A stretch of DNA of 64,000 bases, taken from Prolixibacteraceae bacterium (GTDB lineage Bacteria; Bacteroidota; Bacteroidia; Bacteroidales; Prolixibacteraceae). The position numbers and the translations under genes are program-made. The stretch lies in the NCBI GenBank assembly GCA_023229575.1, contig JALNYZ010000016.1, positions 28,825-92,824 of the forward strand, read 5' to 3'. This document shows, in pieces, positions 26,389 through 35,347 of the stretch; position 1 is the stretch's first letter; each line of letters starts with the position of its first letter. The notes under the pieces are model-generated. The model was not told where the DNA came from and ran no database searches. It saw nothing but the letters and a program-made list of their open reading frames with translations.

Positions 26389-28137
26389 ATGAGAAAATTA
26401 TTCATATTGTTCGCAATTTGCTGTTTAACCTTCACGGTAGTGGCTGAAAACAGGGCAAAAATCGAAGTTCCGTTGCGGTTCGACCGTTATTATACTTACG
26501 ATGATGTTGTTGAGGCGCTTAAACTTCTGCACACCACCTTCCCCGAACTCACCAAACTCCATGTAATTGGAAAAAGTGAAGAGGGCCGTGAAATTTATGC
26601 CCTTACCATCAACAATGCAAAAACAGGTGAAGCCCTATCAAAACCCGGGGTCTATGTGGACGGAAACATTCATGGCAATGAAATTCAGGCCGGCGAAGTA
26701 TGCCTCTATTTTGCCAATATATTATTGACTAAATATGGGGAGAATGATAAAATAACCAAGGTTGTCGATAAGAATGTCTACTACATAATCCCGGTAGTAA
26801 ATGTTGATGGGAGATTCCATTTCTTCAAGGATGCCCAAACCTCCAGTACCGACCGAAGTTTCAGGATCCCCAAAGACGATGACCGCGATGGCCTGGTGGA
26901 CGAAGATTGTCCGGATGATTTGGATGGCGATGGCAATATATGCATGATGCGTATCAAGGATCCTCTGGGCGGTTACAAAACAGATCCTGAAGACAATAGG
27001 CTGATGATACCTGTAAAACCAGGGGAGAAAGGCGAATGGACGCTTTTGGGATCTGAGGGAATCGACAATGACAACGATGGAAAAATAAACGAAGATGGAG
27101 AAGGCTATTTCGATGGCAACCGCAACTGGGGTTACGACTGGCAACCAAACTATGCTCAGAACGGGGCAGGAAATTTTCCACTTTGCGCCATAGGTATCAA
27201 GGCTATAGCCGCATATATTCACCAACGGTCAAATATTATCGTCAATTTCGCGTTTCACAATTCTGGCGGAATGTGGCTACGCGCACCATCAATCAAGTCA
27301 GAATTGGTAGATCCAAAAGATGTGGCCGTCTATGACCTTATTGGCAAAAATGCCCTCAAAATGACTCCTGGCTATGTGTACCAGCCCTCTTATGATCTCT
27401 ACGACACTCATGGTGATACCGACTCTCATATGTTCAACCTCGAAGGTTCCTACACTTTTGTTGGAGAGCTTTTCATGAGAAGCCAGGAAACCTACCGGGA
27501 AAATGTCAATAAACCGGTTGCTCCGGCAGCCGAAACTGAATCCTCCCAAGGCAGAAGAGGGGGCAACCCTGATGAAAGCAGGGAACAGATTAAATTTAAC
27601 GACTATCTGGGTCTGAATGAGTTGTACAAAGAGTGGAAACCCATCAAACATCCAACTTATGGCGACATTGAGATTGGAGGCTGGGTGAAGATGAGTTCCC
27701 GTTTACCACATCCGTTTATGCTACCCGAACTGGTTCACCGCAATGCCATGGTAGTTTTATACGCAGCAGAACAGACTCCGGAGATCAGCATGGATATTTT
27801 TGAGATAAAGGAGATTGGTAAAAACCTTCACCAGGTCAGGGTTCGTCTTAAGAATGCAAAGGGGCTTCCCACCATGTCGTTCAAATCAATAAGTACCAGA
27901 TTGTATACCCAGGATATGCTCAAAGTTACCGGTGTCAAGGTCATTGCTTCAGGTAAAATCACAGACCTCAAAAACAACAAGGTTAGCTATCAGGAACACA
28001 AACCTGAAACAATCTTTACCTCGGTGCCGAGTTACGGTTTTTCTGAATACCAGTTTTTGGTGGAGGGTAAGGGAGAAGTCAAGGTTAATTACAGCTCCAG
28101 GAAGGCTGGTAATCTCGTGAAAACTGTAAAACTTTAA
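26389..28137 (+). CDS. Secreted M14 zinc carboxypeptidase
   Basis: 582 residues with a signal peptide (LFILFAICCLTFTVVAE). It keeps the zinc site: His95 and Glu98 in NIHGNEIQAGE, and a third ligand in FHNSGG. The Glu base probably lies in FVGELFMRSQ. Asp-rich calcium-binding-like loops (DDDRDGLVDEDCPDDL, DNDNDGKINEDGEG) are inserted in the catalytic domain, and a beta-rich C-terminal domain follows from about residue 460. It should remove C-terminal residues from peptides outside the inner membrane. Co-transcription with the inactive paralogue suggests that the two act together. Confidence 0.88.
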   Translation: MRKLFILFAICCLTFTVVAENRAKIEVPLRFDRYYTYDDVVEALKLLHTTFPELTKLHVIGKSEEGREIYALTINNAKTGEALSKPGVYVDGNIHGNEIQAGEVCLYFANILLTKYGENDKITKVVDKNVYYIIPVVNVDGRFHFFKDAQTSSTDRSFRIPKDDDRDGLVDEDCPDDLDGDGNICMMRIKDPLGGYKTDPEDNRLMIPVKPGEKGEWTLLGSEGIDNDNDGKINEDGEGYFDGNRNWGYDWQPNYAQNGAGNFPLCAIGIKAIAAYIHQRSNIIVNFAFHNSGGMWLRAPSIKSELVDPKDVAVYDLIGKNALKMTPGYVYQPSYDLYDTHGDTDSHMFNLEGSYTFVGELFMRSQETYRENVNKPVAPAAETESSQGRRGGNPDESREQIKFNDYLGLNELYKEWKPIKHPTYGDIEIGGWVKMSSRLPHPFMLPELVHRNAMVVLYAAEQTPEISMDIFEIKEIGKNLHQVRVRLKNAKGLPTMSFKSISTRLYTQDMLKVTGVKVIASGKITDLKNNKVSYQEHKPETIFTSVPSYGFSEYQFLVEGKGEVKVNYSSRKAGNLVKTVKL

Positions 28138-28194
28138 GTAGAACTAATATAAATAAGCATCTGAATTGGTCCGGTTTTCCTAAACCAAGACCAT

Positions 28195-28229
28195 TTTGGC
28201 CATTTCACATGCCATTTTTGCTATATTTG
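28195..28229 (+). promoter_or_regulatory. Bacteroidota-type promoter for sphingolipid gene
   Basis: TATATTTG at 28222-28229 matches TAnnTTTG exactly. TTTG at 28195-28198 could be the -33 box (spacer 23, slightly long). It would place the start of transcription near 28236, about 26 bases before the GTG start of the downstream gene. Confidence 0.5.
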
Positions 28230-28261
28230 GCGACTAAAAATAAACTTTAGAAGAAAATAAA

Positions 28262-29449
28262 GTGGGAATTTTACAGGAAAGACTATCGAAATTTGATCTG
28301 CCTCAGAAGATTATGGCGGCAGGCATTTACCCTTATTTCAGGGTTATTGAATCGGATCAGGATACCGAAGTTACCATTAACGGCAAAAAGGTTCTGATGT
28401 TTGGATCAAACAGTTATCTCGGTCTGACAAACCATCCCAAGATCAAAGAGGCTTCGAAAAAAGCCATTGATAAATATGGGACTGGTTGTGCCGGTTCGCG
28501 TTTCTTAAACGGAACGCTAGATATTCATCTTGAACTCGAAGAGCGGTTGGCCAAATTTACAGGGAAGGAAGGCGCTTTATGTTTTAGTACCGGATTTCAG
28601 GTTAACCTCGGTGTCGTTTCAGTTTTAACCGGCAGAAACGACCATGTACTTCTCGATGAACTGGACCATGCATCCATCCTCGAAGGTAGCCGGCTATCCT
28701 TTTCCAGGGTACTAAAATTCGCACACAACGACATGAAGTCGCTCGAAAGCAAATTGAAGCACTGCACGACCGACAGCTTGAAACTGATTGTCGTCGATGG
28801 CATTTTTTCAATGGAAGGTGATATCGTTAATCTTCCTCAAATAGTTAAGCTGGCCAAAAAGTACAATGCGACCATCATGGTGGATGATGCCCACTCGCTT
28901 GGAGTGATTGGCGTCAATGGTTCAGGAACGGCTTCCCACTTTGGACTGACCGATAGCGTGGACCTGATCATGGGGACTTTTTCCAAGTCATTTGCATCAC
29001 TTGGTGGCTTTATTGCCTCCGACAAGGATACCATTAATTTCATCAAACACAGTTCACGAACGCTGATTTTCAGCGCCAGCATGACCCCGGCATCAACTGC
29101 CACAGTTCTGGCTGCGCTCGACATCATGGAAAGTGAACCTGAACGGATCAAACATCTTTGGGAAATCACCAATTATGCCCTGAAAGGTTTTAAATCAATG
29201 GGATTTGATACTGGAAAATCGGAATCGCCCATCATTCCATTGTTTATCCGCGATGACTACAAAGCGCTGATGCTCACAAAAATATTATTAGAGGACGGCA
29301 TCTTTGTTAATCCTGTTGTCTCTCCCGGTGTGCCCAAAGAGGACAGCCTGATCAGGTACTCACTGATGGCAACCCATACCAAAGCGCAAGTGGATATTTC
29401 CATCGAAAAGATTACAGCCGCAGCTAAAAAACTGGGCATCCTGGGATAA
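28262..29449 (+). CDS. spt: Serine palmitoyltransferase (alpha-oxoamine synthase family)
   Basis: Condenses serine with an acyl-CoA to 3-ketosphinganine, the first step of sphingolipid synthesis, in the cytosol. The 395 residues start at GTG 28262. Motifs are GSNSYLGLTNHPK, GTGCAGSRFLNGT, DELDHASILEG, DDAHSLGVIG and GTFSKSFASLGG with the PLP lysine. The pattern and the missing biotin-cluster context favour the Bacteroides-type palmitoyltransferase over KBL or BioF. The adjacent SDR gene is a candidate for the next reductase step. Confidence 0.88.
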   Translation: MGILQERLSKFDLPQKIMAAGIYPYFRVIESDQDTEVTINGKKVLMFGSNSYLGLTNHPKIKEASKKAIDKYGTGCAGSRFLNGTLDIHLELEERLAKFTGKEGALCFSTGFQVNLGVVSVLTGRNDHVLLDELDHASILEGSRLSFSRVLKFAHNDMKSLESKLKHCTTDSLKLIVVDGIFSMEGDIVNLPQIVKLAKKYNATIMVDDAHSLGVIGVNGSGTASHFGLTDSVDLIMGTFSKSFASLGGFIASDKDTINFIKHSSRTLIFSASMTPASTATVLAALDIMESEPERIKHLWEITNYALKGFKSMGFDTGKSESPIIPLFIRDDYKALMLTKILLEDGIFVNPVVSPGVPKEDSLIRYSLMATHTKAQVDISIEKITAAAKKLGILG

Positions 29450-29476
29450 GCCCCGAAAATGTGGAAATTGGGAAAT

Positions 29477-30286
29477 ATGAAAAAAGTAGTCCTAATCACA
29501 GGCATCTCCTCCGGTTTTGGAAAAGAGACGGCATTGTTGCTGGCAAAGGCCGGACACACTGTTTATGGAACGGTTCGCAAGGCCGTTGGCTCCGATCCGC
29601 TGGTCAAAGAGTTGCTGATGGACCTTACCGATGGCAAGTCAATCAAAGCTGCCATCGAAACTGTGCTTCGAAATGAAGGGAGAATAGATGTGCTGATCAA
29701 CAATGCAGGGATGCACACAGGCGGACCCATCGAAACGCTTCCCTTCGAGACCATTCAGCTTCAGATGCACACCAATTTTCTGGGACTCGTCCAGCTTACC
29801 CAGTCCATCTTACCCTTTATGCGCAAACAAGGCGGCGGCACCATCATCAACTTTGGCTCCATTGGCGGGTTGATGGGTCTTCCCTACCAAGGCATATATT
29901 CGGCCGGAAAGTTTGCCATCGAAGGGTTCAGCGAAGCGCTTCGCATGGAGGTCAAACAATTTAACATCAAGGTAGTGGTGATCAATCCGGGCGATTTCCA
30001 CACCAGTAATTCAGCCAACCGCAGGGGATTTCTCTCTCCTACCGGGGAAGATGATCCATACCAGGCCCAGTTCGCCAAGACACTGTCGATCATCGAAAAG
30101 GATGAAACCAAAGGTTGGGACCCACAAATCCTGGCTAAAAAATTGGTTCGTATTGTCGAATGCAAGAATCCCTCCCATCGTTACATCATTGCATCATTGG
30201 AACAAAAGCTCGCTGTTGTTCTAAAATATATCTTACCAGGAAAGCTCTTCAGCAAAATATTGCGCGATCATTACGGGATAAAATAG
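29477..30286 (+). CDS. Short-chain dehydrogenase/reductase, candidate 3-ketosphinganine reductase
   Basis: About 269 residues from ATG 29477 (MKKVVLITGISSGFGKETA). SDR features are the TGISSGFG nucleotide loop, NNAG, the Ser in FGSIGG, YSAGK (catalytic Tyr and Lys) and VINPGDF. The tail has a hydrophobic stretch near VVLKYILPGKLFSKIL that may touch the membrane. It starts 27 bp after the palmitoyltransferase, so co-transcription is likely. Reduction of 3-ketosphinganine is a positional guess. Confidence 0.8.
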   Translation: MKKVVLITGISSGFGKETALLLAKAGHTVYGTVRKAVGSDPLVKELLMDLTDGKSIKAAIETVLRNEGRIDVLINNAGMHTGGPIETLPFETIQLQMHTNFLGLVQLTQSILPFMRKQGGGTIINFGSIGGLMGLPYQGIYSAGKFAIEGFSEALRMEVKQFNIKVVVINPGDFHTSNSANRRGFLSPTGEDDPYQAQFAKTLSIIEKDETKGWDPQILAKKLVRIVECKNPSHRYIIASLEQKLAVVLKYILPGKLFSKILRDHYGIK

Positions 30287-30307
30287 TGGGTTGTGAGGGG
30301 AAAGGAG

Positions 30308-30315
30308 TATTTTTG
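30308..30315 (+). promoter_or_regulatory. -7 promoter box for GH92 gene
   Basis: TATTTTTG at 30308-30315 fits TAnnTTTG and sits 27 bases before the GH92 ATG at 30343. A good -33 box at the usual distance is not seen. Confidence 0.4.
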
Positions 30316-30342
30316 CATCTTTCGAATCTTCACACTACTACG

Positions 30343-32640
30343 ATGAAACTTACTTCTATTATTCTTGCCTTTTTTTTGGGCAATAACCTGATTGCGCAAC
30401 CCAAACAACCTGTAGATTTTGTCAATCCCTTCATCGGGACCGGTGGCGAAATGGGCGTTGGATTTGGCAATATGTTCCCCGGCGCCGCCTACCCTTTTGG
30501 CATGATCCAGCTTAGTCCCGACAATGGCGGCCAGAACTGGCAATACAGCAGTGGTTATCATTATCCCGACAGTCTGATCGTGGGATTTTCCCATACCCAT
30601 TTAAGCGGTACCGGAGTTGCCGACTATTGCGATATTTCAGTGATGCCCACGATCCAGCCAATCCTTAAAAAATACTTTATCCAAAGCGACCAGACAGTCA
30701 GTGAAATGATCGCTGAAAAGAAACTTAATCCAAACGGTTTTATAGATCAGGATGGGCATCCAGCTCCTTTTGACAAGCATTTTCTGCTCAAATACAGTTC
30801 TGTCATTTCGCATACCACCGAAAAGGCCTCTCCCGGATACTACAGAGTCAATCTTCCCGAAGACGACATCGATGTGGAACTGACTACCGGTGAACTGGCG
30901 GCCATGCATCGTTACCGCTTCAGAAAAACTGCAGAACAGCAAAGTATCATCCTGAATCTGGGCTATACCAATACAGACCAGACAACAGATGCAATGGTCC
31001 ATTACAGGTCGCCCAAACTGGTCACCGGGTACCGTTTCTCAGTTGGTAAAGCCAATCAACGGGTATTTTTTGCCATGCAATTTTCCCGTAAAATAGAAAA
31101 ACATCGATTTTTTCTGGCTGAAAAATTGGACGGAACAGAGATTGCCAAAGGGAAAAATCTGGCCGCTACCTTCTCATTTGACGGCAAAGTAAACCATGAA
31201 CTTTTGGTAAAAGTGGCCATTTCATCGGTCAACGAGGAGGGGGCGCTGGCCAACCTGAGAACAGCCGATCCATTTGGCTGGAGTTTTGACAAGATGCACC
31301 AGGCTACCTGGGAAAAATGGAACAGTGAACTCTCAAAAATAGCTGTCACAACATCCGATTCTGTCAAAAAGAGCATCTTCTACACTTCACTCTATCACAG
31401 CTATTTGGCGCCTTACCGATTTTCGGATGCCAACGGATACTATAAAAATTTCAACCAGGTGCCCGAAAAAGCAGAAGGATACACGCATTATACCCTGTTG
31501 TCGTTGTGGGATACCTTTCGGGCAGAGAATCCACTTTTGTTGCTTATGCAACCCAAAATTGAGGAAAACATCATTCATTCCATGCTCGCAAAATACCGAC
31601 AGACCGGTGAATTGCCCTATTGGGAAATTTCGGGCAATGAAGGCGGGTCAATGATTGGATATCACGCGGCGGTCCTGATTGCCGATGCCTTATCCAAAAA
31701 AGTAGGGAAATATGATATGGATGAAATTTACAAGGCATTGTTACAGGTTTCCGAAACCGACCGCAAAGGATTGGGGTTCTATCGCCAATGCCATTTCGTC
31801 CCGACCGACAAGGAAAAAAACGGAACCGTATCGAAAACACTCGAATACAGCTACGATGACTGGTGCATTGCACAGGTAGCCAAATTGCTTGGGAAGAAAG
31901 CTGATTACGAAAAATACATGGGCCGCTCGGCCTACTACAAAAATCTCTACGATCCCTCTTATCATCTTTTCAGAGGAAAAAACAGTGACGGCATCTGGTA
32001 CGAACCATTTCACCCACGTTTTGCTGAATACGGCAACCCGCATTGTGTGGAGGGCAATACCTGGCAGTATTCGTTTTTCGCCCCGCACGATATGCCTGGC
32101 CTCACAAAGCTGATGGGAGGCAATAGCGGAATGGGAATGATGCTCGACAGCCTTTTCACCCAAACCAGCGAGTTACTCGGAGAGGATACTGAGGATGTGA
32201 CAGGTATGATCGGTCAGTATGCACACGGCAATGAGCCGAGCCACCATGTGGCCTATCTTTACGACCTGATCGGGAAGCCGAAAAAGAGCCAGTTTTATAC
32301 CAACAAAATCATCAATACCCTATACCGGAACACGCCTCAGGGATTATGCGGCAACGAAGATTGTGGTCAGATGTCGGCATGGTATGTCTTTAGCGCGATT
32401 GGTTTCTACCCTGTTAATCCGGTCGATGGCAGGTACTATTTTGGAAGCCCTCAGTTTGAAAAAGTAGAAATTAGTCTTCCGAACGGCAAACTCTTTACGG
32501 TGAAAGCAAACCGGGTCTCACCCAAAAACATTTACATCCAAGGCATTATGCTGAATGGCAGGGCATTGGACCGCTATTTCATCACCTACGATGAATTGCA
32601 GAAAGGAGGCGAGCTTGTATTCGAGATGACGAACAAGTAA
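30343..32640 (+). CDS. GH92 family alpha-mannosidase, secreted
   Basis: About 765 residues from ATG 30343 with a signal peptide (MKLTSIILAFFLGNNLIAQ). The upstream in-frame start at 30160 lies in the SDR gene. GH92 motifs run throughout: VDFVNPFIGTGGE, PFGMIQLSPDNG, FSHTHLSGTG, SLWDTFRAENPL, MIGYHAAVLIADAL, GNEPSHHVAYLYD and GNEDCGQMSAWYVFSAIGFYPVNP. These are calcium-dependent exo-mannosidases that trim high-mannose N-glycans or mannan. The gene is intact and serves as the reference for the broken GH92 at 1-961. Confidence 0.93.
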   Translation: MKLTSIILAFFLGNNLIAQPKQPVDFVNPFIGTGGEMGVGFGNMFPGAAYPFGMIQLSPDNGGQNWQYSSGYHYPDSLIVGFSHTHLSGTGVADYCDISVMPTIQPILKKYFIQSDQTVSEMIAEKKLNPNGFIDQDGHPAPFDKHFLLKYSSVISHTTEKASPGYYRVNLPEDDIDVELTTGELAAMHRYRFRKTAEQQSIILNLGYTNTDQTTDAMVHYRSPKLVTGYRFSVGKANQRVFFAMQFSRKIEKHRFFLAEKLDGTEIAKGKNLAATFSFDGKVNHELLVKVAISSVNEEGALANLRTADPFGWSFDKMHQATWEKWNSELSKIAVTTSDSVKKSIFYTSLYHSYLAPYRFSDANGYYKNFNQVPEKAEGYTHYTLLSLWDTFRAENPLLLLMQPKIEENIIHSMLAKYRQTGELPYWEISGNEGGSMIGYHAAVLIADALSKKVGKYDMDEIYKALLQVSETDRKGLGFYRQCHFVPTDKEKNGTVSKTLEYSYDDWCIAQVAKLLGKKADYEKYMGRSAYYKNLYDPSYHLFRGKNSDGIWYEPFHPRFAEYGNPHCVEGNTWQYSFFAPHDMPGLTKLMGGNSGMGMMLDSLFTQTSELLGEDTEDVTGMIGQYAHGNEPSHHVAYLYDLIGKPKKSQFYTNKIINTLYRNTPQGLCGNEDCGQMSAWYVFSAIGFYPVNPVDGRYYFGSPQFEKVEISLPNGKLFTVKANRVSPKNIYIQGIMLNGRALDRYFITYDELQKGGELVFEMTNK

Positions 32641-33182
32641 ATATTTACCTTTGCCCTTCATTAATGTCAATAGTGCTTCAAGAAACCCAAAATCTTCTCT
32701 TCAAATTAGAGTTGGACCTTTGCCCGTCAGGGAATTAATGTCAATGGAAATTCAAATCGTAACAAATGCCAATTCCCCGCACGGGGATAAACGAGTGTCA
32801 ATTCTCATACAAACACAATTATTGATGCATCCCTGATCGTCATTGATCCCCTGACGGGGAAACCTGAACGCCTAACATTCTCCTTCTATTGACATTAATG
32901 CCCTGACGGACAAATCGATGCGAATATCTACGACCCCAACTCCGCAGGAGTTTCCATTGAATAACCTCCGGTTTCAACCGGAGGGCAGGAGCGGAAAGCT
33001 GCATAGTAGCTAAGAAGAACTCCGAAGGAGTTTTCCTATCCCATATCCCCAAAGAAGATCTTAAGCTGGAAGGGATATTGGAGTTTGAGATGAGCAACAA
33101 ATAAAATTTTGCATCTTTGGGCTTCAAACAAAAAGATTAATGTACAATTGCTTAAGATCACTATAAATCATATATTTACGTT
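32641..33182. repeat. REP-like intergenic repeat region
   Basis: 542 bp with no convincing gene. It holds a 22-bp inverted repeat pair with one mismatch (32724-32745 against 32888-32909, core CCGTCAGGG and ATTAATGTCAAT), the palindromes ACTCCGCAGGAGT near 32939 and ACTCCGAAGGAGT near 33021, and CCTCCGGTT/AACCGGAGG near 32966-32985. The pattern resembles REP-type palindromes often found between Bacteroidota genes. A TACCTTTG box lies at 32646-32653. Confidence 0.65.
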
Positions 33183-33503
33183 ATGAGCAAGAAAGATTTC
33201 ATATTGAAAAGAATTGTTGATGTCGTGAACCAGACCGCCCCAAATTCGGAGGTTTACTTGTATGGATCCAGGGCAAGAGGCACTTCAAAAAAAGTCTCTG
33301 ACTGGGATTTTCTAGTATTGGTGAACACACGTAATGTTACATTTGATTTCGAAACAAAATTTATTGACAATTTTTACGAAATTGAACTTGAGACAGGAGA
33401 AGTTCTTTCACCATTAATTTATTCAAAACAAGATTGGCTAACAAAACACAACGCATCTCCTTTGTTTTCAAATATCAAAAAAGAAGGAATTAGAATCGTA
33501 TGA
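33183..33503 (+). CDS. MNT-type nucleotidyltransferase (antitoxin-like)
   Basis: 106-residue minimal nucleotidyltransferase with LYGSRARGTSKKVSDWDFLVLV, i.e. GS followed ten residues later by DxD. In MNT/HEPN toxin-antitoxin pairs this protein neutralises a HEPN RNase, in some cases by adding AMP to it. Its stop overlaps the next start as ATGA, the normal arrangement of the pair. Here the partner is only a remnant (33500-33609), so this is an orphan antitoxin. Confidence 0.85.
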   Translation: MSKKDFILKRIVDVVNQTAPNSEVYLYGSRARGTSKKVSDWDFLVLVNTRNVTFDFETKFIDNFYEIELETGEVLSPLIYSKQDWLTKHNASPLFSNIKKEGIRIV

Positions 33504-33609
33504 CTGGAAGTAATGATGATTTGATTTTACCGAAGAAATGGTAATTTCTTATTTTGAGCCTGTTTCAAGGCTCATTGATTTAATTGAAATTAAGATTATA
33601 GCCAAATAA
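33500..33609 (+). pseudogene. HEPN toxin remnant with internal deletion
   Basis: The ATG at 33500 opens MTGSNDDLI, the typical first residues of a HEPN partner, then shifts into a short tail with stop. In another frame from about 33528 to 33609 the sequence reads FTEEMVISYFEPVSRLIDLI and then EIKIIAK stop, like a HEPN C-terminus. The middle of the gene, with the RxxxxH active site, is absent. Confidence 0.6.
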
Positions 33610-33646
33610 CTGAATATTAATACAAATCTAATAACACTTTCCTAAA

Positions 33647-34552
33647 ATGATACCTGACTTTCAAAAAATAATGCTCCCGTTATTGAGTATTTTATCTGAT
33701 GGATTAGAACATTCAACTATCGAAACAAATGAAAAAGTTGCCAGACTATTTGATTTAACTGATGAAGAAATAAATCTATATCTGCCAAGTGGGGTAGCCA
33801 AAACTTTTCCCAATAGAGTTGCATGGGCCAAATCACATTTAAAAATGGCAGGATTACTTGAAAATACAAAACGAAGTTATTTCAAGATCACTGAGGCTGG
33901 GAAAAGAATTCTTGAAAATAATCCAACTTCAATCAATCTGAGAATCCTAAAAACTATTCCTGCGTATCAAGAAAAAACTGGTCGGGTCAAAGAAGAGGAC
34001 TTATCTTCAGACTTAGATAACATACAACTTTCTGCAACACCTGAAGAAACATTAGAAAACAGCTATCTGAAAATCAGAAAAAATTTAGCGCAGGAATTAC
34101 TTCTTAAAATAAGAAGTTGCAACCCTTCATTTTTCGAAAAATTAGTTGTTGAATTATTAGTCAAAATGGGATATGGTGGTTCAATAAAAGATGCCGGACA
34201 ATCAATCGGTCGTTCTGGAGATGAAGGTATTGATGGAATAATTAAAGAAGATAGGTTGGGCCTTGATGTAATTTATATTCAAGCGAAACGATGGGAAAAT
34301 GTAGTTGGTCGTCCTGAAATTCAAAAATTTATTGGAGTGCTTGCAGGACAAGGAGCAAAAAAAGGAGTATTTATTACCACGTCAAGGTACACCAAAGAAG
34401 CAAGAGATTACCAACCAAGGAACGATACCAAGATAGTATTAATAGACGGAGAACAATTAGCTGATTTAATGATCGATTTTAATCTTGCGGTATCCACTTC
34501 CACAATTTTTGAGATTAAACGTATTGACAATGACTATTTTGGAGAAGAATAA
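33647..34552 (+). CDS. mrr: Mrr-type restriction endonuclease
   Basis: 301 residues. The N-terminal winged-helix region (Mrr_N: MLPLLSILSDGLEHSTIE, then VAWAKSHLKMAGLLE) is followed by a catalytic PD-(D/E)xK domain: FFEKLVVELLVKMGYGGS, GRSGDEGIDGIIKEDRLGLD, YIQAKRW, and PEIQKFIGVLAGQGAKKGVFITTS. The catalytic set is the Asp of DEGIDG, the Asp/Gln-Ala-Lys block. Mrr enzymes cut modified foreign DNA. The gene is AT-rich relative to the downstream propeller gene and sits beside toxin-antitoxin remnants, fitting an acquired defence patch. Confidence 0.9.
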   Translation: MIPDFQKIMLPLLSILSDGLEHSTIETNEKVARLFDLTDEEINLYLPSGVAKTFPNRVAWAKSHLKMAGLLENTKRSYFKITEAGKRILENNPTSINLRILKTIPAYQEKTGRVKEEDLSSDLDNIQLSATPEETLENSYLKIRKNLAQELLLKIRSCNPSFFEKLVVELLVKMGYGGSIKDAGQSIGRSGDEGIDGIIKEDRLGLDVIYIQAKRWENVVGRPEIQKFIGVLAGQGAKKGVFITTSRYTKEARDYQPRNDTKIVLIDGEQLADLMIDFNLAVSTSTIFEIKRIDNDYFGEE

Positions 34553-34658
34553 AAGGCATTCTACACTGAATCTGTAATTGAATGGAAATACATTCACGGA
34601 TTAAAAGTCCTCACCAACCTGGGTAATTTTTAATCTGTAATTTTTAATTATTTTCCTC

Positions 34659-34697
34659 TTACCTTGCATACCGAATCGGCTTCGCTTTTAACTACTA
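34659..34697 (+). repeat. Left copy of a 39-bp imperfect direct repeat
   Basis: This stretch matches 35348-35386 at 33 of 39 positions, sharing CTTGCA, ACCGAATC and TTAACTACTA. The two copies flank the DUF4160/DUF2442 pair. The right copy forms the leader of the propeller gene at 35398. Nearby, an imperfect hairpin lies at 34712-34735 (GGCGCGGATT with AATCCGTGCC). Confidence 0.7.
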
Positions 34698-34764
34698 TTT
34701 ATACCCACGCTGGCGCGGATTTCTTAATCCGTGCCCCGTACATTATGGCACTTCTTCAAATAAA

Positions 34765-34986
34765 TCAGCTATAATAGAGTGTGTCCGCACTCAATTCCTG
34801 ATCGTTTGGCCATGCAATAAAATAGCCGTTATTTTTCACCAGTTGAAAATAGCCCGGGTCTTTAAGTTGAGAGAATATACCCTTGTTAAAGTACTTCTTA
34901 AGATCGACCAATTTCGTTTTACCATCTGAAAACTCTACAAAAAGGCTGTTTTCATCAGCAATCTGCATGTTTTTAATTGTGTTCAT
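34765..34986 (-). CDS. DUF2442 protein
   Basis: 73 residues (MNTIKNMQIADENSLFVEFSDGK region, then LVDLKKYFNKGIFSQLKDP and FIAWPNDQELSADTLYYS). This matches the DUF2442 layout of an early beta pair, KVDLxxLL-like helix and WPNxxELSxxTLY ending. Its start codon overlaps the stop of the DUF4160 gene by one base, so the two are translated together. Such pairs look like toxin-antitoxin modules, but no activity can be read here. Confidence 0.8.
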   Translation of the reverse strand: MNTIKNMQIADENSLFVEFSDGKTKLVDLKKYFNKGIFSQLKDPGYFQLVKNNGYFIAWPNDQELSADTLYYS

Positions 34987-35255
34987 TATTCCAGTGGTTT
35001 AATTTTAAATGTTTCCTTTCCTTCGGTCACCAATTTCCAGTCGGCCATTAATTCATCCCGATGAATTTCTATCCAGGCCTGAACCAAACGCAATTTTTTA
35101 GAGGGGATTTCTCCCGCCAATTTTTCTGCTGTTTCAATATCAACTACTGCCACTTCACCCTGATATTCCACATGGATATGTGGCAAACTGTGCCTTTTAT
35201 CATCAAAATGAAACATTCGCACGATGATACCATAAAACATAGATATAACGGGCAT
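34986..35255 (-). CDS. DUF4160 protein
   Basis: About 89 residues from ATG 35255 (MPVISMFYGIIVRMF), a start that fits the family better than 35285, which adds ten residues. It has the conserved HSLPHIHVEYQGEVAVVDI block and LRLVQAWIEIHRDELMADWKL. This family is usually followed by DUF2442 in a small two-gene module, as here. The function is unknown. Confidence 0.82.
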   Translation of the reverse strand: MPVISMFYGIIVRMFHFDDKRHSLPHIHVEYQGEVAVVDIETAEKLAGEIPSKKLRLVQAWIEIHRDELMADWKLVTEGKETFKIKPLE

Positions 35256-35347
35256 TTTTTTTACAAATTTAGAAAATAATCCCATCGTTTACAATAGTTT
35301 CACTCCTCCTATTTCAGACGCACCCGCAATTATTTCATTTTTATCTC

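Noticed and set aside
28597..29172. Antisense open frames across the palmitoyltransferase gene
   Set aside because: They mirror a well-conserved PLP enzyme and carry no motif or start context of their own.
32840..33127. Minus-strand open frame of 95 codons
   Set aside because: It lies wholly in REP-like palindromes and has no family features; it is most likely a chance frame through repeat sequence.
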